From positions 1 through 41,433 of IMG/VR virus record IMGVR_UViG_3300025141_000234: a DNA stretch of 41,433 bases; one strand, 5' to 3'. The notes under the pieces were generated by a model. That model saw nothing but the letters and a program-made list of their open reading frames with translations. It was not told the origin of the DNA and did not search any database. How positions within the stretch are numbered: the stretch's first letter is position 1; the number at the start of each line of letters is the position of its first letter. This DNA is from a virus. A program made the translations under genes and the position numbers. This document shows positions 33,262-38,788 of the stretch, in pieces.

Positions 33262-33633
33262 ATGGAATTGAAAAGCCAACTGAGCGAGATTAGCGAACAA
33301 ACCAGAGGCAAATTCGGCCAGACCATTGAAGATTGCATCGAGGAGATCCAACGCAATCGGGATCGGACTTGGCACAGTATAGCCATAAGGTTGTCTAACA
33401 GTGATGTGGATGTCACTGATGACATCATTGGCCATTTGATAGAGGAGGCCATTTTGGAAGGAGCCAGCCACGTCCTGAAATATCATGCCAGATTCCTGAT
33501 GGAGGGATTGGGCAACGAAATTAATCGGGTTGGTCACTATGACGGGCTTGACAAAGACCGTAATGGTGAAGATTACAAATCGCCAGAATTGACCAAAGCA
33601 TTTGAAGAACTCAAGAATAAGGAGACAGAATAA
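33262..33633 (+). CDS. Accessory protein, paralogue of the gene at 37551
   Basis: A 123-residue helical protein of unknown function. It shares with the protein from 37551 the start (MELKSQLSEISEQT against MELRSKLSKMSQQT), the NRDRTWHSIA/NRDRAWHMIA block, the DVTDDIIG/DITDDVIG-x-x-IEEAIL block and the end (KSPELTKAFEELK against KSPALKSALEELK). The last codons (AAG GAG ACA GAA TAA) serve as the ribosome binding site of the next gene, which starts in a TAATG overlap. Confidence 0.72.
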   Translation: MELKSQLSEISEQTRGKFGQTIEDCIEEIQRNRDRTWHSIAIRLSNSDVDVTDDIIGHLIEEAILEGASHVLKYHARFLMEGLGNEINRVGHYDGLDKDRNGEDYKSPELTKAFEELKNKETE

Positions 33634-34031
33634 TGGGACTAGACCAATTCGCATATAAGATACGAGAAGAATACGATTCTAAGACATTGACCAAAACTAC
33701 CACCAGAACTGAGATAGCCTACTGGCGCAAGCATAATAGACTCCAAGGCTGGATGGAAGAATTATGGCATAGCCGAGGTGACGAGGCTCCAGAATTTAAT
33801 TGCCAAGATATGGAATTGACACTGGACGATATAACCGATTTGGAGGAGGTGATTAAGGCTCAAGAATTACCTTTTACAGAGGGGTTTTTCTACGGCCACG
33901 ATTCCTATTCCTATACCGACGGGCCAGCCGGTAGCAAATACCAAGATGAACCGGTTGACCTTGAGTTTATCAAACAGGCCAAGAAAGCACTAACCGAGGG
34001 GTGGACGATAGTCTATTCCTGCTGGTGGTAA
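33633..34031 (+). CDS. Phage accessory protein of the YWRKHN type, unknown function
   Basis: A 132-residue protein starting MGLDQFAYKI and containing TEIAYWRKHNRLQGWMEELW and a C-terminal GWTIVYSCWW. Proteins with MGLD-x-Y and E-I-A-YWRKH-x-x-L-x-x-WM are widespread in phages and always small, but no function is established to my knowledge. The Asp/Glu-rich centre and a Tyr/Asp stretch (GHDSYSYTDGP) are visible. The frame is very likely real because of the family pattern and its coupled start. Confidence 0.78.
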   Translation: MGLDQFAYKIREEYDSKTLTKTTTRTEIAYWRKHNRLQGWMEELWHSRGDEAPEFNCQDMELTLDDITDLEEVIKAQELPFTEGFFYGHDSYSYTDGPAGSKYQDEPVDLEFIKQAKKALTEGWTIVYSCWW

Positions 34032-34034
34032 ATA

Positions 34035-34253
34035 ATGAATATCGGAACAATCAATTCAACGGCTTGGGAGAAATTCCGGGCCGACTTCCCTTCAGCTTAC
34101 CAACGGCTTCAGCACGAATCACTGGTGGGAGAATGGAAATTGCTAGGCCAACGATCACGATTACACGGGCGGGATAACCTGCCACCAATGGAGCAGAAAC
34201 GGTTAGAAGAACTAAACCAATATTTCGCAAATCGAACCAAGGAGACGAAATGA
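34035..34253 (+). CDS. Small accessory protein, unknown
   Basis: A 72-residue basic protein (WEKFRADFPSAYQRLQHESL, GQRSRLHGRDNLPP). It ends NRTKETK, where the same bases form the AAGGAGACG ribosome binding site of the next gene, whose start overlaps its stop (ATGATGA). No domain recognised. Confidence 0.65.
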   Translation: MNIGTINSTAWEKFRADFPSAYQRLQHESLVGEWKLLGQRSRLHGRDNLPPMEQKRLEELNQYFANRTKETK

Positions 34254-34453
34254 TGACCAACCGAGAACGGAAACAAGCCAACCGATTCCTCTACCGGCTT
34301 CAAGCCAGTGGGAAAATCAATATGTTCGGTGCGCCCAAGGTATTGCAAGATACTTTTGGCTTCGATCGAACAGAAGCCCGCCAGATATTCCAAGATTGGG
34401 GCGATAATTGGTCGGCTTTATATTATGACGAATATAAGAAGGAGACAGAATAA
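34250..34453 (+). CDS. Small accessory protein with FGA..L...F...R.EA.. pattern
   Basis: A 67-residue protein: a basic helix (MMTNRERKQANRFLYRL), then NMFGAPKVLQDTFGFDRTEA and RQIFQDWGDNW. The FG-A-x-x-x-L-x-x-x-F-x-x-x-R-x-E-A-x-x-I-x-x-DW pattern recurs in small phage proteins of unknown role and could be a small helical DNA-interacting fold. Two adjacent ATGs (34250, 34253) are possible starts. Ends KKETE, encoding the next ribosome binding site. Confidence 0.68.
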   Translation: MMTNRERKQANRFLYRLQASGKINMFGAPKVLQDTFGFDRTEARQIFQDWGDNWSALYYDEYKKETE

Positions 34454-35289
34454 TGAACGAAATCAATGTTTATTCAGATAGTCACTACCAAGTTGAATTG
34501 GAAGAATTACTGGCCGCACCGTTACCCCAATTCGATCCCGAAGGTCGGTTCCGGCCATTACCGCATTCAGTAATGGATCAACAGACTCGCTCAGTGGTCG
34601 AAGATTTGGGCCATACTATAACAGCAGAACAGTTTCACATGACCGATGACGGTATGAGGGCGGTCGGTATTTACCAATTCCTCAGCGACTTGGATCCCGA
34701 CCATTCCAACACGGTGTCGTTCTATAATGCCAATGATAAGTCATCGTCAACCAAGATGGCGGCTGGTAAGATCCAACACATCTGCCTCAACTCAGTCATC
34801 ACGGGTGAGGTGGTTTATAAAACCTGCCACACCAAATTTATTGAGGACCGACTTCCACTTCTCTTGAGTGAGGCCGTTAGCAAAATCGGCGGCTACATCA
34901 AACACCAAGAAATCCAGCATATCGCCTATAAACGAATATGCTTGGACGAGGGGAGCAAGAAAGACCACCAGATAAAAGTGGATCATCTTATCATGGAAGC
35001 CACCCGAAATAAGGTAATTGCCGGTTCTGCCATTGGTGCAGTTGAACACCAATATTGGATGCCGAAATATGAGGAATTCACCGAAAACGGTTATTCACTA
35101 CACCGCTTCCTGCAAGCCTTTACCCAAGTCTTTCAGGACAAGAGGTATCCCTATCGCCGATTGACCAAAGCCAGCTTGGAGTTGCAACGGGTTTTCAACC
35201 GGCAATTTAAAACTGAGCTTGAGCAAGTTGGTTCGGACATCGAAGAGACGCTTCAAGAAATGGAGGTTGGGGAGTTAAATAATGAGTAA
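34453..35289 (+). CDS. DUF932-like protein
   Basis: A 278-residue protein resembling the DUF932 phage/plasmid family: early FRPLPHSVMDQQTRSVVEDL, then ITAEQFHMTDDGMRAVGIYQ, then a block NANDKSSSTKMAAGKIQHIC that corresponds to the family's NSHDKS...AG..VFVCDN, then CHTKFIEDRL in place of the usual KHT. The remainder is helical with an acidic tail. Function is not established; members occur on plasmids and phages and are often linked to DNA metabolism. This copy is divergent at the normally conserved Asn-Leu. Start coupled to the previous gene by TAATG. Confidence 0.75.
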   Translation: MNEINVYSDSHYQVELEELLAAPLPQFDPEGRFRPLPHSVMDQQTRSVVEDLGHTITAEQFHMTDDGMRAVGIYQFLSDLDPDHSNTVSFYNANDKSSSTKMAAGKIQHICLNSVITGEVVYKTCHTKFIEDRLPLLLSEAVSKIGGYIKHQEIQHIAYKRICLDEGSKKDHQIKVDHLIMEATRNKVIAGSAIGAVEHQYWMPKYEEFTENGYSLHRFLQAFTQVFQDKRYPYRRLTKASLELQRVFNRQFKTELEQVGSDIEETLQEMEVGELNNE

Positions 35290-35590
35290 TAATTATGTCG
35301 TGTATGAAGAATCGGCTCAGGATCTGATTCAAATCAAGGCGGTTTATACTAATTGTCCCGACGAGATTGATGCCAAGGATTTGGCCCTGCGGGGCCATTT
35401 CTACGACCTTGGGATCTACTTGAGGGAAGTCCATCTACAATGGATTCCTCCGGTCTTCAACAAGGAGCGTGAGGGGCTGAGTATTCTCTTGCTCGAGGAA
35501 CTCAGCAGGTGGGAGGGCGAGATCTTCGATTACCCGACGCTAGAGATCAAGCCGTTCGGATTCGAAGGACCTGACAAGGAGGACGAATGA
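35282..35590 (+). CDS. Hypothetical accessory protein
   Basis: A 102-residue acidic protein without a recognised domain. It begins MSNNYVVYEESAQDL, has AVYTNCPDEIDAKDLALRG and LLLEELSRWEGEIFDYP, and ends GPDKEDE. It overlaps the previous gene by eight bases and the next by four (ATGATGG), so it lies in a coupled chain. Confidence 0.62.
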   Translation: MSNNYVVYEESAQDLIQIKAVYTNCPDEIDAKDLALRGHFYDLGIYLREVHLQWIPPVFNKEREGLSILLLEELSRWEGEIFDYPTLEIKPFGFEGPDKEDE

Positions 35591-35916
35591 TGGGACTTGG
35601 TAGGAAACCGAAAATGGAACCAGAAATCAGTGTCTATTGGGATCCGAACCAAGAGACATTGAGAAAATACATGGTCAAAATGGAGGGCTGGCGTCAGTGG
35701 GATGCCAGCCTGTCCACCGCTGAGCAGATTATCCGAGATTTGAAAACATTACCAGTTGAGAATATCACTGACAATAATATCAACCTCCAACACCTAATCC
35801 GATTAATCGGAACGAAAGAGGCTTATCGACAATTAGGGGGCTCACCTTCGCCACCTTCGCCACCTTCGCCACCGATAGCCATTAACAAGGAGCATCCACA
35901 ACTGGAATTATTCTGA
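35587..35916 (+). CDS. Hypothetical protein with C-terminal beta-clamp-binding motif
   Basis: A 109-residue protein whose last five residues are QLELF, a close match to the bacterial sliding-clamp (DnaN) binding pentapeptide QL[SD]LF, presented after a flexible PSPPSPPSPP linker. The middle (RQWDASLSTAEQIIRDL, NLQHLIRLIGTKEAYRQLGG) is helical. This arrangement would let the helical part ride on, or compete for, the host replication clamp. The PSP repeat is encoded by three copies of a CCACCTTCG-type nonamer and may vary in number. It is the last gene before the second promoter module. Confidence 0.68.
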   Translation: MMGLGRKPKMEPEISVYWDPNQETLRKYMVKMEGWRQWDASLSTAEQIIRDLKTLPVENITDNNINLQHLIRLIGTKEAYRQLGGSPSPPSPPSPPIAINKEHPQLELF

Positions 35917-35931
35917 AAAAGCCGCAAATTT

Positions 35932-36057
35932 ATCAAATAAAATGCCATAATATCACATTTTAGCTTGTATTATCACATGCCAGATGTTATTATATAGTCA
36001 TAACAAAGAACAAGGAACAAGGGAGACAGACAGATGAACAACTTAACCAACCAACCC
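35932..36057 (+). repeat. Promoter-leader-start module, copy 2
   Basis: Second copy of the module at 32401-32523. The left part, promoter core, CATAAC leader, GGAGACA site and first eight codons are conserved, while the middle of the operator and the leader differ in length. The inner box is GCCATAATATCACA here and GGTATTATGGC in copy 1, the same half-site in opposite orientation. Confidence 0.75.
35965..35993 (+). promoter_or_regulatory. Second accessory promoter with the same core
   Basis: TTGTAT (35965-35970), a 17-base spacer, and TATTAT (35988-35993), within AGCTTGTATTATCACA. The overlapping dyad is weaker than at 40429. Drives the genes from 36034. Confidence 0.75.
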
Positions 36058-36279
36058 CAATCAAGCAAAGGCCACGAACCAACGGCAGTAAGGTCGTTAG
36101 ACCTCGCGATGAAAGCACTAGAACAGCGAAAAGCGTCGATAATGGATTCCATATTCAACCAAGAGGACAAGCAAGAAAGAGAAAGGCTTGAGGCAGAGTA
36201 TAAAGAAGTTGGAATCGCTATTAGCGACCTTAACGGAATGTTAGGCCACTACAAATTCGTAACTGGCCAATACCTATAA
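36034..36279 (+). CDS. Accessory protein with MNNLTNQP N-terminus (2 of 3)
   Basis: An 81-residue protein. After MNNLTNQPQSSKG it is mainly helical and charged (LDLAMKALEQRKASIMDSIF, then DKQERERLEAEYKEVG), a likely short helical hairpin. Function unknown. First gene behind promoter 35965, with GGGAGACAGACAG as ribosome binding region. Confidence 0.7.
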   Translation: MNNLTNQPQSSKGHEPTAVRSLDLAMKALEQRKASIMDSIFNQEDKQERERLEAEYKEVGIAISDLNGMLGHYKFVTGQYL

Positions 36280-36333
36280 GAGATAGACAAATAAGGAGAA
36301 GGGAACAACAAAGAACAGGGGATACAGACAGAG

Positions 36334-36588
36334 ATGAACAACTTAACCAACCAGCCAACCAGACCTAACCCATACACCGGATCAACTGAGAACAGGATTG
36401 AAATGGCCATTTACCAGATAGCAGAATCCCGACTGATGAAGATTTTTGGGATCTCAAGAGACGAGCTATATGAAATGAAGGACGGGCAGTATATATACGG
36501 TGACGAATTTGATGCCACTTCGAACGACGTGAGAACAGCTCTCAACGATCTTCAGTGGACACTTTACAGTGATCAGGAGGCAAGATAA
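36334..36588 (+). CDS. Accessory protein with MNNLTNQP N-terminus (3 of 3)
   Basis: An 84-residue protein starting MNNLTNQPTRPNPYTG, followed by a helical part (RIEMAIYQIAESRLMKIFG, ISRDELYEMKDGQYIYG). It repeats the leader and first codons of the genes at 32497 and 36034 but has no separate promoter that I can see; GGGGATACAGACAGAG precedes the ATG. Unknown function. Confidence 0.68.
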   Translation: MNNLTNQPTRPNPYTGSTENRIEMAIYQIAESRLMKIFGISRDELYEMKDGQYIYGDEFDATSNDVRTALNDLQWTLYSDQEAR

Positions 36589-36932
36589 TGACAGTACAAC
36601 AACTAATCAGCAGGCTTTCCCTCATGGATCCTACAGCAGACGTGGTAATTGGCGATGACGAACAGGCTTTCCAGCATGGGATAGCCAGCACCCAATGCGT
36701 GAGGACAATGGCGACATATTTGAAAACCTCAGACCCAGAAGCCAAGGAGGAGTTGGAACAGGCAGAGAAAAAAGGTTTTTCAGTTCCAAACAAAGTCATG
36801 CTGGTAAAAAGCTCAAACATCAAAACTTTCAACTATGACGACGACGACGACGACGACAGTGGCCGATTAGACAATATCAGTCAATACGTTATCCGCAAAT
36901 CCCTCGATAAAATGAAGCAATCAACCTTATAA
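36588..36932 (+). CDS. Hypothetical accessory protein with a poly-Asp tract
   Basis: A 114-residue protein. The start, MTVQQLISRLSLMDPTADVV, follows a common phage pattern (a helix, then a D-P-x-x-x-V-V-I strand) found in small proteins of unknown function. Near residue 83 a run of Asp (NYDDDDDDDSG) is encoded by consecutive GAC triplets at about 36838-36856. The tail is helical. Start overlaps the previous stop (TAATG). Confidence 0.65.
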   Translation: MTVQQLISRLSLMDPTADVVIGDDEQAFQHGIASTQCVRTMATYLKTSDPEAKEELEQAEKKGFSVPNKVMLVKSSNIKTFNYDDDDDDDSGRLDNISQYVIRKSLDKMKQSTL

Positions 36933-36942
36933 GGAGATAGAG

Positions 36943-37182
36943 ATGAATTTCTTAACCGCAAGCACAATTCCAAGTTGGCTCGAGGAACGAAAGATAGAAG
37001 TTCTGTATATGCTGGATGAAACATATTACACCGTAGCCGAAGGGCATGGTGTACACGATTACGTCCGCGATGTCAACGGCGACATCGAGGAATTCACTTT
37101 GGCCCAAGCTCTAGAGCTAACCGGGCAAGCCTCGATTGATGAGGCTTATGAGAATGGAATTTTTATAGAGGAGACCAAATAA
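36943..37182 (+). CDS. Small accessory protein, unknown
   Basis: A 79-residue acidic protein: MNFLTASTIPSWLEERKIEV, VAEGHGVHDYVRDVNGD, then EFTLAQALELTGQASIDEAY. No recognised domain. Preceded by AAGGAGATAGAG. Its last codons (GAG GAG ACC AAA TAA) form the ribosome binding site of the next gene, with a TAATG overlap. Confidence 0.65.
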   Translation: MNFLTASTIPSWLEERKIEVLYMLDETYYTVAEGHGVHDYVRDVNGDIEEFTLAQALELTGQASIDEAYENGIFIEETK

Positions 37183-37409
37183 TGTATTACGACATCAACA
37201 AGTCGATCCAGTTGGCCCAAGAGGGGATTCAGAGACTATACAAAGAAACCCAAACCGCATACCAACGAGAACTGAAAGAGGACGCCAGTTCCGGTGACCT
37301 CATGGTCAACACCTTTCTGGAAGATCTGGAAGGGCAACTCGACGACTTGAAAGAAGCCGTGTCCGACATCAATAAATTGGGCAACCATTACGCCCAAATA
37401 ACAAAATAA
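37182..37409 (+). CDS. Small helical accessory protein
   Basis: A 75-residue protein, largely helical (SIQLAQEGIQRLYKETQTAY, then FLEDLEGQLDDLKEAVSDI). Unknown function. It is the last gene upstream of the mini-ORF and hammerhead ribozyme, so ribozyme cleavage would leave it at the 3' end of the upstream mRNA piece. Confidence 0.65.
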   Translation: MYYDINKSIQLAQEGIQRLYKETQTAYQRELKEDASSGDLMVNTFLEDLEGQLDDLKEAVSDINKLGNHYAQITK

Positions 37410-37421
37410 GGAGAAGGGATA

Positions 37422-37454
37422 ATGGAATATAAAATATGGGGACATTACAAGTAG
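37422..37454 (+). CDS. Ten-codon leader-type open frame abutting the ribozyme
   Basis: Encodes MEYKIWGHYK. The AATAAGGAGAAGGGATA in front is as good a ribosome binding site as those of the real genes. The TAG stop (37452-37454) ends on the base before the first paired base of the hammerhead. A ribosome terminating there would cover the ribozyme's stem I and part of its core. It may be a regulatory leader peptide or a gene remnant. Confidence 0.5.
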   Translation: MEYKIWGHYK

Positions 37455-37508
37455 CCCACCTGATGAGGCCGGCCGGTAATTGGCCGAAACGCCTGACGGC
37501 GTTGTGGG
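37455..37508 (+). ncRNA. Hammerhead ribozyme, type I
   Basis: All conserved parts are present in order: stem I 5' strand CCCAC (37455-37459), core CTGATGA (37460-37466), stem II GGCC/GGCC (37467-37470 with 37482-37485, 11-base loop), GAA with A15.1 (37486-37489), stem III ACGCC/GGCGT (37489-37493 with 37498-37502, loop TGAC), cleavage-site U17 at 37503, and stem I 3' strand GTGGG (37504-37508). Every stem pair is Watson-Crick. Stem I is the open one, hence type I. Predicted cleavage lies between 37503 and 37504. U at position 17 is allowed but usually slower than C. It sits in the gap between two accessory cassettes. Confidence 0.9.
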
Positions 37509-37515
37509 AAACCAC
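37504..37515 (+). other. GNRA-capped hairpin at the predicted 5' end of the cleaved mRNA
   Basis: GTGG-GAAA-CCAC shares its left arm with ribozyme stem I, so it can form fully only after cleavage or when the ribozyme is unfolded. It would leave a structured 5' end and oppose re-ligation. Confidence 0.65.
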
Positions 37516-37550
37516 AATATAGATTTCAACTACAGGGAGAAGACAGAGAA

Positions 37551-37916
37551 ATGGAATTGAGAAGCAAACTGAGTAAGATGAGTCAACAGACCCAGACCAA
37601 ATTCGCTTGGGCCGTTGAAGGTTGTACTAATACAATCGAGAGCAACCGAGACCGGGCGTGGCATATGATAGCCACTGAGATAGCCACCGGGTGTGATATT
37701 ACTGATGATGTTATCGGTGATATTATAGAAGAAGCCATCTTGAATGTGATCCAAGAATCCTTCAGCCATCAAGCCAAAGTCCTAATGGTAGGGATGGGTA
37801 AGGAGATCTGTCGGACAATGCACATGAGCCAAAGGGAAAGAGACGCTACTGGTGAGAGCCTAAAATCGCCAGCATTAAAATCGGCGCTGGAAGAACTCAA
37901 GAAGGAGAAGGGATAA
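37551..37916 (+). CDS. Accessory protein, paralogue of the gene at 33262
   Basis: A 121-residue helical protein of unknown function, sharing start, NRDRAWHMIA block, DITDDVIG-x-x-IEEAIL block and the KSPALKSALEELK end with the protein from 33262. It is the first gene downstream of the hammerhead, so its mRNA would start with the GTGG-GAAA-CCAC hairpin after cleavage, with about 47 leader bases. Ribosome binding region CAGGGAGAAGACAGAGAA. Its last codons (AAG GAG AAG GGA TAA) provide the site for the next gene. Confidence 0.72.
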   Translation: MELRSKLSKMSQQTQTKFAWAVEGCTNTIESNRDRAWHMIATEIATGCDITDDVIGDIIEEAILNVIQESFSHQAKVLMVGMGKEICRTMHMSQRERDATGESLKSPALKSALEELKKEKG

Positions 37917-38230
37917 TGTCAGATTTAACCTATACCCAAACCAAAGGACTAATCTCGCAACTAGGTCGGGATGAAGTCGATTCACTGGTCAAACAGCACG
38001 GCATCGAGATGCTGGTAGCCGCTTGTGAATTGGGCATCCAAGCCGACAGTATTGAGGACAGTTATCAAGGCTTCTGGCAGAGTGACAAGGATTTTGTCAT
38101 GGACTTGCTTTATGACCTTTACGACCTGGAGCAGTTGCTCCCCCACTTTATTGCTATTGATTGGGAGATAACAGCAAGGGCGGTAATGACGGACTATTCG
38201 GAAGATAACGGCCACTATTGGAGAATATGA
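37916..38230 (+). CDS. ArdA-like antirestriction protein, C-terminal domain only
   Basis: A 104-residue protein whose second half matches the ArdA pattern: SIEDSYQGFWQSDKDFVMDL corresponds to the family's F-x-E-A-Y-x-G-x-W-x-S-x-x-E-F, followed by LLPHFIAIDWEITARAVMTD and a closing DNGHYWRI, where ArdA has GHVFR. ArdA mimics B-form DNA and blocks type I restriction enzymes; full-length proteins are about 165 residues with three domains, so this one is short. The strongly acidic character needed for DNA mimicry is retained. Start coupled to the previous gene (TAATG). Confidence 0.8.
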   Translation: MSDLTYTQTKGLISQLGRDEVDSLVKQHGIEMLVAACELGIQADSIEDSYQGFWQSDKDFVMDLLYDLYDLEQLLPHFIAIDWEITARAVMTDYSEDNGHYWRI

Positions 38231-38346
38231 TGAAAGATAGTTTTGGAGGAGATAATGGGCCGGAAATGATTAGAGATTTTCTGGAGACGATAATACTAGC
38301 CGGGGCCATGTTCTTGTGGCTGGTATTAGTATTTTGTAGCGGATAG
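38230..38346 (+). CDS. 38-residue membrane microprotein
   Basis: Starts at an ATG overlapping the previous stop, with TTGGAGAAT as ribosome binding site. The product has a polar start (MKDSFGGDNGPEMIRDFLET) and a single membrane helix (IILAGAMFLWLVLVFC). Size and layout fit a small inner-membrane regulator or a lysis-timing or exclusion peptide; nothing identifies it further. Confidence 0.6.
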   Translation: MKDSFGGDNGPEMIRDFLETIILAGAMFLWLVLVFCSG

Positions 38347-38434
38347 AAAAATGGGGCTGTGTCTAAAGCACAACCCCAACCAATTTAACACTTTAACACC
38401 TAAAGCCATAAAGGTGCTTAAGGAGAAACAGTTT
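38347..38434 (+). other. Short gap with two hairpins
   Basis: Contains GGGGCTGTG/CACAACCCC (38355-38363 with 38370-38378 approximately, one central mismatch) and CACCT/AGGTG a little downstream, ahead of the AAGGAG site of the SWIM gene. There is no T run, so it is not a classic terminator. Confidence 0.4.
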
Positions 38435-38779
38435 ATGATAGCATATCAGCAGAGGCAAAACCAGTTTGGGATCAAGCCTCAATTGAGTTATAACGAATGT
38501 TTGGCGGTGGCAAAACGGTTGAATATCAACCCTTCACCGTCGAACCTCAAACGGATCGGAAATGCCAATTCGATCCGCTTCAATCAACAATACGTGGAGA
38601 TGCCTTTTGTCCGAGACGGGTATGAGGTCTATTGCGTATTTTCTCAAACACTTGGAGGTCAGGGATACATCGTATCTTACCAGATCTTCAAGAAAACTTG
38701 GGTTTGCAGTTGTCCGGATTTTCAATTCCAAGGACATCAATGCAAGCACATCTTAACCTTCTCCGCTCTGCAACCATAA
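38435..38779 (+). CDS. SWIM zinc-finger protein
   Basis: A 114-residue protein with a C-terminal SWIM motif, CxC-x9-CxH (C91, C93, C103, H105 in VCSCPDFQFQGHQCKHI), which binds zinc and usually nucleic acid or a recombination partner. The N-terminal half (LSYNECLAVAKRLNINPS) is unassigned. I start at the ATG at 38435 because AAGGAGAAACAG precedes it; a longer frame from 38351 would pass through a hairpin region and lacks a ribosome binding site. SWIM proteins in phages are small and often lie near recombination genes, as may be the case here. Confidence 0.8.
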   Translation: MIAYQQRQNQFGIKPQLSYNECLAVAKRLNINPSPSNLKRIGNANSIRFNQQYVEMPFVRDGYEVYCVFSQTLGGQGYIVSYQIFKKTWVCSCPDFQFQGHQCKHILTFSALQP

Positions 38780-38788
38780 GGGGGATAC

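Noticed and set aside
35838-35874. Short tandem repeat considered as a CRISPR or iteron array
   Set aside because: It is in frame and encodes the PSP linker; there are no spacers or repeat units of CRISPR type anywhere in the window.
36838-36856. GAC triplet run considered as a regulatory repeat
   Set aside because: It is in frame and encodes poly-Asp; most likely a simple coding microsatellite.
38351-38434. Upstream start of the SWIM gene
   Set aside because: The extension crosses hairpins and has no ribosome binding site; AAGGAG lies just before 38435.
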